A DNA stretch of 48,555 nt from Rhodoluna sp. GTDB taxonomy: Bacteria; Actinomycetota; Actinomycetes; Actinomycetales; Microbacteriaceae. Location: contig JAURKU010000051.1 of the NCBI GenBank assembly GCA_030831605.1, positions 1-48,555 of the forward strand. Reading direction: 5' to 3'. Below, piece by piece: positions 16,800 to 26,434 of this stretch; the stretch's first letter is position 1, and every line of letters starts with the position of its first letter. Position numbers and translations under genes: made by a program. Under the pieces are notes generated by a model that was not told where the DNA came from, did not search any database, and saw only the letters and a program-made list of their open reading frames with translations.

Positions 16800-19226
16800 A
16801 TGTCAGATAGCCAGAGCCAAGAGCGCTTTCCCGATGAGCGCATAATAGACATTGATCTAACCAAAGAACTCAGTGATTCATTCCTCGAGTACTCGTATTC
16901 CACCATCTACGCGCGAGCGCTCCCAGATGCTAGAGACGGTCTGAAGCCAGTTCACAGAAGAATCATCTACCAAATGGGTGAAATGGGTTTAAGGCCTGAT
17001 CGGGGCCATGTCAAATCCGCTCGCGTGAGCGGGGAGGTCATGGGTAAATTGCACCCTCATGGCGATGGTGCTATCTATGATGCAATGGTCCGAATGGCAC
17101 AACCATTTACCCTCAGAGTGCCTCTCATCGACGGGCACGGTAACTTTGGCTCACTCGATGATGGACCTGCTGCAGCTCGTTATACCGAGACGCGGCTTTC
17201 TGTTGCTGCTCTATTGATGAACGAGAGCCTTGACGAAGATGTTGTCGATTTCAAACCGAATTATGATGCTCAGCTTTCAGAACCTGAGGTATTGCCAGCT
17301 GCCTTTCCTAACCTATTAGTTAACGGCTCGTCGGGAATAGCCGTGGGCATGGCAACTAACATGGCGCCGCACAATCTTCGAGAAGTTATCGCAGGAGCGA
17401 TTGCACTTCTGAACAACACAAAGTTGGAAAGCGAAGACCTGATGGCTTACATCCCAGGACCTGATTTGCCTACTGGTGGCGTCATAGTTGGGACTGAGGG
17501 TATTCGCGAAGCTTATATGACTGGTCGGGGAAGTTTTAAGACTAGAGCGCGAGTGAGCATTGAGAGCGTCTCCCCGAGAAAACTGGCTCTAGTTGTTACA
17601 GAGCTACCTTATCTAGTTGGACCAGAACGAGTAATAGAAAAAATCAAAGATGGGGTTAACAGTAAGAAGCTGCAAGGTATATCTGACGTTATAGATCTAA
17701 CTGACCGTAACAATGGATTGAAGCTCGTTATCGAACTTAAAACCGGTTTTGATCCAAACACAGTACTTGAACTTCTGTACCGGTTCACTCCCCTCGAGGA
17801 ATCATTCAGTATAAATAACGTAGCCCTCGTTGAGGGACGACCTGAAACTTTGGATCTAAGGGATCTCCTAGGGGTTTATCTTGCTCACCGAATAGTAGTC
17901 ACTAAACGTCGAAGTGAAAATCGACTTGGTAAAAAGCAAGCGAGACTTCATCTGGTCGAAGGCCTGCTGAAGGCAATACTGAGTATCGATGATGTTATAA
18001 AGATCATTCGCGCATCTGAAGAAGCTGATGATGCCCGCAAGAAGCTGATGACGAAGTTCAAGCTCAGTGAACTACAAGCAGAGTACATTCTGGAACTCAA
18101 GCTTCGTAGATTGACTAAGTTCTCGAAGATGGAACTAGAAACTGAAAACAAGCAATTAGTGAAAGAGATTGCCGAGTTGCAGAAGATCTTAAGTTCTGAC
18201 AAGCAACTGCGCGACGTTGTCACTAAAGAATTACAAGATGTGGCCGATAAATACGGGGACGATCGCAGAACCACGATTTTGACAGAATCAAGTGAGCTAA
18301 AGCCAGTTACCGCCGCCAAGGCCGCCGCAGTAGATGCCCAACTCGCTGATTCGCCGTGCTTTATCGTCCTAACGGCAAGCGGGCAAGTCCAGCGCACTTC
18401 ACTTATTCCAGAACCACTGGCAAAACGTAAAAAACACGATGCCATCAATTCAGTTCTTACCAGTTCAACGAGAAGCGACGTTGGATTCCTAAGTTCGGAC
18501 GGTGTAATGCACAGAGTCCACTCGAGCGACATTCCTGCTAGTGAAACTGGTTTTGATGCGGGAAGCAGTATCAACGCTGCCGAGTTCCTAGGATTAGCTA
18601 AGAACATAAATCTGCTTGGGGTATTCGAACTTAGCGATGACACGGTTATTGCAATGGGCACCAGGCAAGGAATAGTGAAAAGGCTAAGTGCCGACTTCCC
18701 CGCAAAGGCCAGTTTCGAAGTTATTTCGCTGAAATCCGGCGACCAACTGATCGGAGCAGCTCAAAGCCAAGACGATCATGAGCTTATCTTTGTCACGAGC
18801 GACGCACAGCTTCTACGTTTTGAGGCCGAACTAGTAAGACCGTTGGGACGTGGTGCTGCTGGCATGGCTGGAATTAAACTTGCCGAGAACGCTAATGCGG
18901 TTTACTTCACCTCTATAGCAATTGATAAAGACACCGTTGTCCTGACCGCGGCAAACAATAGTGAATCACTCGGGGCCGTTGATAGTGGAAGCCTAAAGGT
19001 GAGTGAAATAGCAGAGTTCCCGGCTAAAGGCCGTGCCACAGGTGGAGTGAGAGCGCATAAATTCATTCGCGACGAGAATCAAATCTATTTTGCTTACGTC
19101 GGCGATATGCCTGTCCTAGCTAACTCTTCGTCTGGAAAACCGCTTGAAATTGAAACCAAAAAGGCTAAACGTGATGCCTCTGGAACACCGTTGAGCGCAA
19201 CTATTCTCTCAGCTGGAAAAGCTTAG
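16800..19226 (+). CDS. parC: DNA topoisomerase IV subunit A
   Basis: This 808-residue type IIA topoisomerase A subunit cleaves and passes DNA duplexes with the B subunit encoded convergently next to it. The catalytic tyrosine is Y128 in [11 protein letters not shown]. The quinolone-interaction region reads [17 protein letters not shown], with glycine where E. coli GyrA has S83 and aspartate retained at the D87 equivalent. The C-terminal beta-pinwheel is present but no clear GyrA box (QRRGGKG) is seen, which favours topoisomerase IV over gyrase. The location beside sigA, away from dnaA, supports the second pair known in many Actinobacteria. The ATG has AAGGA upstream. The stop overlaps parE's stop by four bases. 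Confidence 0.9.
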   Translation: MSDSQSQERFPDERIIDIDLTKELSDSFLEYSYSTIYARALPDARDGLKPVHRRIIYQMGEMGLRPDRGHVKSARVSGEVMGKLHPHGDGAIYDAMVRMAQPFTLRVPLIDGHGNFGSLDDGPAAARYTETRLSVAALLMNESLDEDVVDFKPNYDAQLSEPEVLPAAFPNLLVNGSSGIAVGMATNMAPHNLREVIAGAIALLNNTKLESEDLMAYIPGPDLPTGGVIVGTEGIREAYMTGRGSFKTRARVSIESVSPRKLALVVTELPYLVGPERVIEKIKDGVNSKKLQGISDVIDLTDRNNGLKLVIELKTGFDPNTVLELLYRFTPLEESFSINNVALVEGRPETLDLRDLLGVYLAHRIVVTKRRSENRLGKKQARLHLVEGLLKAILSIDDVIKIIRASEEADDARKKLMTKFKLSELQAEYILELKLRRLTKFSKMELETENKQLVKEIAELQKILSSDKQLRDVVTKELQDVADKYGDDRRTTILTESSELKPVTAAKAAAVDAQLADSPCFIVLTASGQVQRTSLIPEPLAKRKKHDAINSVLTSSTRSDVGFLSSDGVMHRVHSSDIPASETGFDAGSSINAAEFLGLAKNINLLGVFELSDDTVIAMGTRQGIVKRLSADFPAKASFEVISLKSGDQLIGAAQSQDDHELIFVTSDAQLLRFEAELVRPLGRGAAGMAGIKLAENANAVYFTSIAIDKDTVVLTAANNSESLGAVDSGSLKVSEIAEFPAKGRATGGVRAHKFIRDENQIYFAYVGDMPVLANSSSGKPLEIETKKAKRDASGTPLSATILSAGKA

Positions 19227-21304
19227 GCGTCAATTCTTTCTCTTTCAAAGCTATCTGCTTGATCGATAATAAAATCGCGTCGAGGTGCTACCTCGTTACC
19301 CATGAGTAACTCGAACATTCGTTCCGCCTGTTCCGCATCAGCAACGGTAACCCTGCGAAGAGCGCGGCTTTTCCTGTCCATGGTGGTCTCGGCAAGTTGA
19401 TCTGCATCCATCTCCCCTAGACCTTTATAACGCTGGATAGGTTCCTGATACTTCTTACCGGCTTTTTCTAACTTAGCTAGCAAGTTTTCTAGCTCTGATT
19501 GAGAGTATGTGTAGACAATCTCATTAGCCTTTGAACCTGGATTGACAATCACAACTCGGTGAAGTGGCGGCACAGCCGCAAAAACTCTGCCATCTTCGAC
19601 AAGCGGACGCATGTATTTGTAGAAAAGCGTTAGAAGAAGGGTTCTAATATGTGCCCCATCCACATCAGCATCGCTCATGAGAATTATTTTGCCGTAGCGG
19701 GCGGAACTTAGATCGAATGTTCTGCCAGAGCCAGCACCGAGCACCTGAATGATTGAGGCACACTCAGCGTTATTCAACATGTCGGTTATGGCAGCTTTCT
19801 GCACGTTAAGGATTTTTCCTCGAATTGGCAACAAAGCCTGGTATTCGCTGTTTCGAGCCAATTTTGCTGTACCTAGGGCTGACTCACCCTCAACGATTAT
19901 CAATTCAGAGTCCAAGGTGTCTTGGGTGCGACAGTCGACGAGTTTTGTAGGAAGCGAGGAAGACTCAAGTGCTGTCTTACGTCGCTGGGTTTCCTTGTGT
20001 GTTCTCGCTGACACACGAGATTTCATCTCGTTTACAACTTTTTCAAGAACCAGAGCTGTCTGAGCTTTATCGTCGCGTTTTGAGCTGTTGAACCGATCGG
20101 TTAGAGCTTTGGTGACTACGTTCGAAACTATGTTTTTGATAGCAGGCGTGCCCAAGATCTCTTTGGTTTGACCCTCGAACTGGGGTTCAGGCAATCGAAC
20201 CGTAACAATTGCGGTGAGCCCCGTGAGCACATCATCTTTTTCGATTTTGTCATTGCCGAGCCTAAATTTTCGAGAATTAGCCTCTGCTTGCGTTCGGAAA
20301 ACTTTAAGCACAGCCTGTTCAAAACCTTGCATGTGAGTTCCACCTTTAGGAGTGGCGATGATGTTCACAAAGCTTTTTACGTTGGTGTCGTATTCAGATC
20401 CCCACCGAACTACAACGTCTACTTCACATTTTCGCTCAATTTCCTTGGACTCCATGTTGCCCTTAGCGTTTAGAACTGGAACGGTTTCCGAATAGTTCCC
20501 GGTTCCGCTAAGACGCCAGATGTTGCTAAGCGGAGCGTCCTTAGCGAGAAAATCTACGAATTCGATGATTCCACCTTGAAAGTAAAACTCATGGTTCTCA
20601 GCTTTTGCCGAGCGCTGATCGCTAACGATGAGTTTCAGACCAGGGACCAGAAAAGCGGTTTGCCTCGCCCTGGCAAGGATTTCTTCTAGAACGAATTCTG
20701 ATTCCTTGACAAAGATTTGTTTGTCTGGCCAAAATCTAACTCTGGAACCAGTCTTGCCCTTGGCGACTTTTCCGATTTCACGCAAGTAGCTCTTGTCGCT
20801 GAATGCTTTGAAACTATTGCCCGGAGCTATCCCTTTTTTATCATCAAAAGTACCCGGTTCGCCGCGATGAAAGCTCATCGCAAAAGTTTTACCATCTCGA
20901 TCTACTTCAACATCAAGTCGCTCCGATAAAGCGTTGACAACCGAAGCGCCAACACCGTGGAGTCCGCCTGATGCTGCGTAAGACCCCGAGCCGAACTTTC
21001 CACCCGCATGTAACTTGGTGAAAACCACCTCAACGCCGCTAAGCCCAGTTTTAGGTTCAATATCCACGGGGATTCCACGAGCTTCATCTGAAATCTCTAC
21101 ACTTTTATCTTTGTGTAAGGTGACCCAAATACTCCTACCAAAGCCCGCTAATGCCTCGTCAACAGAGTTGTCGATTATTTCCCAAAGACAGTGCATGAGA
21201 CCGCGGCTATCGGTTGAACCGATGTACATTCCCGGTCTTTTGCGTACAGCCTCTAAGCCCTCAAGAACCGAGAGGTGTCTGGCTGAATAGTCATTTGATG
21301 GCAC
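19223..21304 (-). CDS. parE: DNA topoisomerase IV subunit B
   Basis: This 693-residue GHKL ATPase/TOPRIM subunit drives strand passage with ParC. The ATP-binding motifs are [13 protein letters not shown] and [17 protein letters not shown] (about residues 42-125). The TOPRIM glutamate sits in [15 protein letters not shown], where EGD is usual, and the metal aspartates are in [16 protein letters not shown]. The start is GTG with no ribosome binding site, and TAGGCT ends six bases upstream, so a leaderless mRNA is likely. parC and parE are convergent here, unlike the adjacent co-directional arrangement of many bacteria. A call of second GyrB cannot be fully excluded from one window. Confidence 0.9.
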   Translation of the reverse strand: MPSNDYSARHLSVLEGLEAVRKRPGMYIGSTDSRGLMHCLWEIIDNSVDEALAGFGRSIWVTLHKDKSVEISDEARGIPVDIEPKTGLSGVEVVFTKLHAGGKFGSGSYAASGGLHGVGASVVNALSERLDVEVDRDGKTFAMSFHRGEPGTFDDKKGIAPGNSFKAFSDKSYLREIGKVAKGKTGSRVRFWPDKQIFVKESEFVLEEILARARQTAFLVPGLKLIVSDQRSAKAENHEFYFQGGIIEFVDFLAKDAPLSNIWRLSGTGNYSETVPVLNAKGNMESKEIERKCEVDVVVRWGSEYDTNVKSFVNIIATPKGGTHMQGFEQAVLKVFRTQAEANSRKFRLGNDKIEKDDVLTGLTAIVTVRLPEPQFEGQTKEILGTPAIKNIVSNVVTKALTDRFNSSKRDDKAQTALVLEKVVNEMKSRVSARTHKETQRRKTALESSSLPTKLVDCRTQDTLDSELIIVEGESALGTAKLARNSEYQALLPIRGKILNVQKAAITDMLNNAECASIIQVLGAGSGRTFDLSSARYGKIILMSDADVDGAHIRTLLLTLFYKYMRPLVEDGRVFAAVPPLHRVVIVNPGSKANEIVYTYSQSELENLLAKLEKAGKKYQEPIQRYKGLGEMDADQLAETTMDRKSRALRRVTVADAEQAERMFELLMGNEVAPRRDFIIDQADSFERERIDA

Positions 21305-21442
21305 CTAAACAGCCTAAGTAGCAGGCACTGGAACAGACGGATGGACACTCAGCCAAATAACAAGTATTCGCAGTTAGCGAAATAGGGCGCTACAGGGAAG
21401 AATCTTGTCCAATTTTATGTTTGAGTAACTATGGAGGAACAA

Positions 21443-21652
21443 ATGGAGCAAACTGAAGACACCACCCCGGTCGAGGAGACCGTAACACTTACCGCCGCGG
21501 ATCGCTGTGACGTCTGTGGAGCGCAAGCATTCATTCGTGTTGTGCTAGCAACCGGCGACTTGGTGTTTTGCGGCCACCATGGAAGTGAAAACAAGGACAA
21601 ACTCTCCCCGATCGCCATTTCTTGGCAGGATGAAACCTCAAAGCTTAGCTAG
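21443..21652 (+). CDS. Small DUF7455-like zinc-binding protein
   Basis: This 69-residue protein has the actinobacterial DUF7455 pattern: LTAADRCDVCGAQAFIRV, then LVFCGHHG, giving a CxxC plus CxHH arrangement that probably binds one zinc ion. I place the start at the second ATG (21443) because GGAGG lies five bases before it; the upstream ATG at 21431 is itself followed by that binding site. The gene lies near sigA and parE in many Actinobacteria. Its function is unknown. Its stop interlocks with that of gatD through a shared CTAG. Confidence 0.8.
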   Translation: MEQTEDTTPVEETVTLTAADRCDVCGAQAFIRVVLATGDLVFCGHHGSENKDKLSPIAISWQDETSKLS

Positions 21653-22233
21653 TGCTCGAAAGCTGTTTTCCTGCTGATTGATGAAAGTTCATCTAGTCGT
21701 GATGCCTCTGGACTTAGTGGAACTTTCTTGAACCAACCAAGCTCAAAACAGATTTTGTCAGCAAGATCTGGATTCTTTGCAAGTATCGGACCGTGCAGCA
21801 TAGTGAACCATGAAGAATAAAGTTTCTGGATTAGCGGTGCTTTTGAAGGGCTGTTCAGATAGCCAACAATGTCATCTTGAGCTGTCGCGAATTCGCTAAC
21901 ATGATCGCCTTCTTCATAATTCTTACCTAGCTCAGAAAGTACCTTCAACGCTCCCGAGGACACAGCGAAGAGTGGCTTGCGTGATTCTACAAAACTAGAA
22001 AGCTGCGCGAAAAGTCTTGGTTCGCTCCTTGAGATGAATTCCCAGGCGGCTATAGACCCGTGGCCTAAGAACAGAAAATCTACATCGTCAATCTTTTTAA
22101 GCGGAATGTCAACAACAAGAGAACTAACCCCTCGAAGCTCTAGCCTCTTTTTTAAAACAAGAAGATTAGCCTGGTCACCATTTAGATTCAGATCCTCTGG
22201 GAAGAGTGAACCTAATCTTATCTTTCTAGGCAC
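21649..22233 (-). CDS. gatD: GatD-like glutamine amidotransferase lacking the nucleophile Cys
   Basis: GatD normally hydrolyses glutamine and passes ammonia to MurT for amidation of D-glutamate in lipid II. This 194-residue protein is clearly of that family: LNLNGDQANLLVLKKR at the N-terminus matches the LNLYxDxGNIIALRQR segment, and LHGPILAKN is conserved with H147. At the position of the nucleophilic cysteine (usually CGG) it reads VSSG, so S92 replaces Cys. The GGGSDREQ loop is reduced to GHGSIAAWE, and the NHGGR segment is absent. Glutaminase activity by the normal mechanism is therefore unlikely. The GTG start is coupled to the murT end, with GGAGG inside murT. It is shorter than usual (about 240). 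Confidence 0.85.
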   Translation of the reverse strand: MPRKIRLGSLFPEDLNLNGDQANLLVLKKRLELRGVSSLVVDIPLKKIDDVDFLFLGHGSIAAWEFISRSEPRLFAQLSSFVESRKPLFAVSSGALKVLSELGKNYEEGDHVSEFATAQDDIVGYLNSPSKAPLIQKLYSSWFTMLHGPILAKNPDLADKICFELGWFKKVPLSPEASRLDELSSISRKTAFEH

Positions 22234-23479
22234 GCTTAACCTCCTCGGGGTCGGTAAAACCTAGGTACCGACGGAGTCGACGCATCGCATCAGCTGAGTA
22301 AAGAACGGTCTTTCGACCGCCTGATTCATTCTGACTCTCCATGAACTCATCAATTGCCTTGAAGTAATCAGGCTCGACTGATTGCACTGCGACCTCGTTA
22401 TAGAGAAGAACGAGCGCGGCATCTGCGTAGTTGAAGCCTGAAACAGTCTTAACTTTACGAAGCTTGGAATAGTCAACAGTCCAGAGCCACGATGGATCAT
22501 GGACATCACGACCAATTGCAAACATCACGGGGCCGATCTCGGCCGGTAGATTGTCGAGGTTTAGCTGAAGGCTTACCGGATTCTGAATCAGAATGAACTC
22601 AACCTCTTGATTGTTGATTATCCGAACCTCGCCTCTGGAGAAAACCGGAGGGATCTCATTCAATGCCTTACAAGCCAATTGGTAATCAAATTGATTTTGA
22701 AGTATTTCTTCCGCTATCGCTAAGGATGCAACAACATCAGACGCGAAGTGTGCTCCCCGCGAAGGTAGTTCAATATCGCTTTTCCCATATCTGCTAGCGA
22801 TAGTCACTAGTCGACCCGCCATCGAAGTTGCCTCATAGGACGGTTGCGGTCTTGGCTTTTCCTGTTGGTATGTCTTGGAGTACTCAATTTTTGGAAGATT
22901 AGCGCCTAAACCAAAATACTTAACTGATTTATTCTCTGCAACTGGCATTTCGAGACAATTTTGGTCATCTGCATTTAGCACGACAGAGTTCGTGGCGGCA
23001 GCAGAGACCAGTGCTAGCTTCTGTTTAACCAGAGCCGGGTCAATAAATCTGTCTAGCTGGTCATCGAAAACATTAAGTATTGCCGAAACCTTGGGCTTCA
23101 CTTTGGCGACCGTAGCCGCAGCATGTGCTTCGTCCATTTCTAGGATTGCAATCTCCCCTGGAACCTGGCCTCGAAGATTGCCAGTTTTGATGATTGTTGA
23201 GAAAAAACCCTGTTCGATGTTTGCGGTGCTTGGATTGGTAAAGACCGAAATTCCGTGGGCCCTAACGATAGCGACAACCATTTTTGTGGTGGTCGATTTA
23301 CCAGCAGTTCCTGTTATGACGACAAGTCCCCTGCTGAAAGAATTTAGCGTCCGATAAACCAGATTCGGAACAATTTTGCTAACTACTAAGCCGGGAAGTG
23401 CAGACCCGCCTCCAGGCCTGACCAATCTAACCGCGAAGCGAACCAGGCGGCCGATCAGTAAAGCTGCCGAGACTAGCAA
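22226..23479 (-). CDS. murT: MurT-like Mur ligase, without zinc ribbon cysteines
   Basis: MurT is the Mur-ligase-like partner of GatD that activates the alpha-carboxyl of D-Glu in lipid II. This 417-residue protein has the P-loop GTAGKSTTT (57-65), the central-domain motifs LEMDEAHA and VFDDQLDRF, NADDQN, and the C-terminal DUF1727-like GRDVHDPSWLWTVDY, which corresponds to GRDvSWLWDvD but with a short insertion. The Cys4 zinc ribbon normally between about 200 and 235 is replaced by a cysteine-free stretch, and the KNPAG motif reads QNPVS. An N-terminal hydrophobic segment is present. The start is TTG, four bases after the sigA stop, so it is cotranscribed with sigA or from within it. ATP use is plausible; amidation is doubtful. 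Confidence 0.85.
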   Translation of the reverse strand: MLVSAALLIGRLVRFAVRLVRPGGGSALPGLVVSKIVPNLVYRTLNSFSRGLVVITGTAGKSTTTKMVVAIVRAHGISVFTNPSTANIEQGFFSTIIKTGNLRGQVPGEIAILEMDEAHAAATVAKVKPKVSAILNVFDDQLDRFIDPALVKQKLALVSAAATNSVVLNADDQNCLEMPVAENKSVKYFGLGANLPKIEYSKTYQQEKPRPQPSYEATSMAGRLVTIASRYGKSDIELPSRGAHFASDVVASLAIAEEILQNQFDYQLACKALNEIPPVFSRGEVRIINNQEVEFILIQNPVSLQLNLDNLPAEIGPVMFAIGRDVHDPSWLWTVDYSKLRKVKTVSGFNYADAALVLLYNEVAVQSVEPDYFKAIDEFMESQNESGGRKTVLYSADAMRRLRRYLGFTDPEEVKRA

Positions 23480-23482
23480 GGA

Positions 23483-24994
23483 TTAGTCTTCTTTTCGGTA
23501 ATCTCTCAAGCCCTGAGCTCGAGATGGGTGACGAAGTTTTGACATTGCTTTGTTCTCAATCTGACGGATACGTTCACGGGTTACTCCCATGTCTGCTCCA
23601 ATCTGATCAAGAGTCTTCATAACGCCATCGTCTAGACCGTAACGGCTTCTAATAATCTGAGCTTCTCTTGGATTCATTCCCTCTAGAACACGAAGCAACT
23701 CATTCCGCTTAGCTTGGTCTATAGCAATTTCATCTGGCTTTTCCGAGCTGGTGTCTTCAATCAGATCACCGAATTCACTGTCTCCGTCTTCACCAAGTGG
23801 CGTCGATAGAGAAATAGGCTCTCTTCCATACTTCTGAACCTCGACAACCTTCTCAGGTGTCATGTCTAATTCTCTGGCTAGTTCTTCTGGAGTTGGTTCT
23901 CGACCCAAGTCTTGAAGTAGCTGTCGCTGAACTCTGGAAAGTTTGTTAATAACTTCGACCATGTGGACAGGAATGCGAATAGTTCTTGCCTGGTCAGCCA
24001 TTGCGCGGGTAATAGCTTGACGAATCCACCAGGTCGCGTAGGTAGAGAATTTATAGCCCTTGGTGTAGTCAAACTTCTCAACAGCACGAATTAAACCGAG
24101 ATTTCCTTCTTGAATCAGATCAAGAAATTGCATGCCTCTTCCGGTGTATCTCTTTGCCAAGCTAACAACAAGACGTAAGTTGGCCTCCAGCAGGTGACTC
24201 TTCGCCCTCTGCCCATCTTTAACTACCCACTTTAAATCTCGAATCACATCACGCGAGAGCTTTTTGTCAGTAGCCAACTTTTCTTCGGCAAAGAGTCCAG
24301 CTTCAATTCTTTTTGCAAGCTCGACTTCCAGTTCAGCATTTAACAGGGCAACCTTACCGATTTGCTTTAAATAGTCTTTTACCGGGTCTGCAGTAGCGCC
24401 AGTGATGCTTGTGGTTTGGACAGGAATGTCATCGTCTTCCTTGTGCGAAATAATCAATGCACCTTCAGGAACGACTAACTCCTCTTCCTCCTCCTCTACA
24501 GCTACCTCAGGGATCTCAGCCTCGATAGTGTCTACATCTTCGCCGGTCAGAAGTTGTTCTGGATCGACGGCCTCAATTTCATCATCTTCTTCGTCTAATT
24601 CGAAGTCTTCGGAATCTTTTCCACCCTTTGTTGGAACAATCTTCTTTGCAGGTTTCACCTTCGAAGCAGGCTTTACGCTTTGCGCTTTTACAGCGGAACT
24701 CTTCTTGGCATCTTTCTTTACAGGAGCGACAGCAGTTTTCTTAGCTGCTGGCTTTACAGGTGACTTTACAGCGGCTTTAGCAACAGTCTTAGTCTTAGTA
24801 GCTGCGGCAGCTTTCTTGGTGATAGTTGCCTTTGTGGATGAAGTCTTCGTTACAGGCTTTTTAGGCTCTGCTTTTACCGTCGGCTTTTTCGCGACAGTTT
24901 TGGCCACGACTTTAGCTGGCTTAGCCTTTGCGACGGGTGCGCTGGTTTTCTTCGGACTCTTCGCCGAAGTTTTCTTCTCTGCCTTAGCGGCCAT
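23483..24994 (-). CDS. sigA: Principal RNA polymerase sigma factor SigA
   Basis: This 503-residue primary sigma factor directs RNA polymerase to housekeeping promoters. The core-binding and -10 recognition region includes [20 protein letters not shown] and [15 protein letters not shown]; the -35 reader is [18 protein letters not shown] near the C-terminus. The first about 125 residues are an Ala-Lys-Pro-rich basic tail resembling histone H1 tails, followed by a strongly acidic segment ([13 protein letters not shown]). Such tails occur in actinobacterial principal sigma factors. The ATG has AAAAGGAT upstream. murT and gatD follow on the same strand. The flanking parC/parE and DUF7455 genes fit the hrdB/sigA neighbourhood. 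Confidence 0.98.
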   Translation of the reverse strand: MAAKAEKKTSAKSPKKTSAPVAKAKPAKVVAKTVAKKPTVKAEPKKPVTKTSSTKATITKKAAAATKTKTVAKAAVKSPVKPAAKKTAVAPVKKDAKKSSAVKAQSVKPASKVKPAKKIVPTKGGKDSEDFELDEEDDEIEAVDPEQLLTGEDVDTIEAEIPEVAVEEEEEELVVPEGALIISHKEDDDIPVQTTSITGATADPVKDYLKQIGKVALLNAELEVELAKRIEAGLFAEEKLATDKKLSRDVIRDLKWVVKDGQRAKSHLLEANLRLVVSLAKRYTGRGMQFLDLIQEGNLGLIRAVEKFDYTKGYKFSTYATWWIRQAITRAMADQARTIRIPVHMVEVINKLSRVQRQLLQDLGREPTPEELARELDMTPEKVVEVQKYGREPISLSTPLGEDGDSEFGDLIEDTSSEKPDEIAIDQAKRNELLRVLEGMNPREAQIIRSRYGLDDGVMKTLDQIGADMGVTRERIRQIENKAMSKLRHPSRAQGLRDYRKED

Positions 24995-25171
24995 TTGATC
25001 CTTTTAGCCCCGCATTAGAGCTTTTGTTTGGAATTCCGAGCATTACAAAGACCCTTGTCAAATCCGAACGTCAATGACAGGGTCTGCTTCAATTATGCCA
25101 GTCCAAAGGGACATAAACTCTCAATTCACACCTGGTTTGTAAGCTTTATGGACCTTAACTGCCAAAATTGC
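24995..25171 (-). promoter_or_regulatory. sigA upstream region
   Basis: This 177-base spacer between the MFS gene and sigA must carry the sigA promoter. A perfect TTGACA is seen on the minus strand at 25061-25056, preceded by a related TTGACG 13 bases upstream. No convincing TAnnnT element lies at 16-18 bases from either, so the exact promoter is unresolved. No gene is supported in this stretch. Confidence 0.3.
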
Positions 25172-26434
25172 CTAGTTATTCCCAATTTCGGAGCTCATTC
25201 TGAGGTACTTACGCCTCTCGACCGTAAAAAAGGTAACCCCCAAGCCAACTACCAGCAATTGTGTTGCAAAGCCCAGTTGGAATCCCTGCACCGTATACCT
25301 TTCCGCATTGCCGGTAGCAGCCTGAACAAGGTCGATCGCCAGGCCTGTCAAATACATCATTACGAAGGTGGCTAGGAACCCTCCGACGTTTGCAAAGCCG
25401 TTGGCAGAGCCAAGCTTGGATTTCGGCACCATGTCTTTGGAGAAATCAAAGGCAATCATTGAAGCGGGGCCGCCAACTGAAATGACCAAGAAGCAGATCA
25501 GAAGAAGCCAAGCTGGTAGCGGTTCGGATTGTAGACAAATGAATACCCAGACTAAAGCAATTGCCAAAACAGTCAAATAAACAATGAGCGCACGAGTTTG
25601 AGGTCTTTTGGCGCACAACCCACCAATGATCGGTCCCGTTATAAATCCAAAGAAGACCATTGCGGAGAGCGTCAAGCTAGCAAATTCGTGAGATTGCCCT
25701 TGTGCTGTAACGATGAATGGAACAGCCCACAGCAACATCACTGAAGTTGTCGTTGGTTGAGTAACAAAGTGTGTCCAGAAGGCAAGTCTGACTCCAGGAT
25801 GTTTAATGTTCTCAACCAGCTGTGCGGTTGCAATTTTGAGTGAGACAACCTTGTGCGAATTCTTGTCCTTGCCGGAGGCGGTGTCGGCCGTGAGAGTAAC
25901 TAGCAACGCAACAGTTACCAAAGAAATGGCAGACATCACAGTAAATGCTGGCGTCCAGCCAACAAGATTTAGTAACCACCAAAAAGGAACAGCTGAAAGG
26001 AACTGCCCAAGTTGACCACCGCTTGCCACGTACTGCTGCAAAGTTGAAGCCTTGGTTCCCTGGTACCAGCCGTTTATCATGGCGATCATCGAGATGAATG
26101 TGAAACTATCTCCCATGCCAACTAGCATTCGACCAACTACCGCAAATGATAAAACCGGCGCAAAGGCGAGAACAATCTGCCCAACTGCCATGATTAGCGC
26201 ACCTACGGTCAACAATATTTTCGCACCGAAACGATCTAGCAGAATTCCAACTGGAATTTGCATCCCGGCGTAGACGATTAATTGAAATACCGCCAACGTG
26301 GCCAGCTGCTGAGCATTGGTGTCAAATCTTTCGCTTGCGATGAGCGTGGCAACACCAAGACTTGAACGTTGAGTCACCGCAATTAAATAGGCAAGGCCAC
26401 ATATGCTCAGGACGAGAGCAGGCTTAAGTTTCAG
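25172..26434 (-). CDS. MFS transporter, probable CTG start
   Basis: This major facilitator superfamily transporter of about 12 membrane segments carries an unidentified substrate. The motif PVGILLDRFGAKILL is the loop 2-3 signature. The first ATG/GTG candidate (GTG at 26377) would cut helix 1 in half. Extending upstream in frame gives KLKPALVLSICGLAYLIAV, a full first helix, with no ATG, GTG or TTG. A CTG at 26434 lies six bases after GAGGA and overlaps the upstream stop as CTGA, exactly like a coupled ATGA. I therefore call 420 residues from CTG. The PAC2 gene precedes it in the same operon. Confidence 0.8.
   Translation of the reverse strand: MKLKPALVLSICGLAYLIAVTQRSSLGVATLIASERFDTNAQQLATLAVFQLIVYAGMQIPVGILLDRFGAKILLTVGALIMAVGQIVLAFAPVLSFAVVGRMLVGMGDSFTFISMIAMINGWYQGTKASTLQQYVASGGQLGQFLSAVPFWWLLNLVGWTPAFTVMSAISLVTVALLVTLTADTASGKDKNSHKVVSLKIATAQLVENIKHPGVRLAFWTHFVTQPTTTSVMLLWAVPFIVTAQGQSHEFASLTLSAMVFFGFITGPIIGGLCAKRPQTRALIVYLTVLAIALVWVFICLQSEPLPAWLLLICFLVISVGGPASMIAFDFSKDMVPKSKLGSANGFANVGGFLATFVMMYLTGLAIDLVQAATGNAERYTVQGFQLGFATQLLVVGLGVTFFTVERRKYLRMSSEIGNN

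Noticed and set aside
17948-18661. Long minus-strand frame of 237 codons inside parC
   Set aside because: It lies fully antisense to a clear topoisomerase subunit and is Ser/Leu-rich without any domain, as expected for a shadow frame.
24402-24998. 198-codon plus-strand frame opposite the sigA N-terminus
   Set aside because: It is low-complexity Ser/Thr/Ala/Phe sequence produced by reading the Lys-Ala-rich sigA tail in reverse; no binding site supports it.
24995-25171. Plus-strand frame at 25028-25375 over the sigA upstream region
   Set aside because: It overlaps the 3' end of the MFS gene in antisense and has no coding character; the stretch is better explained as a promoter region.
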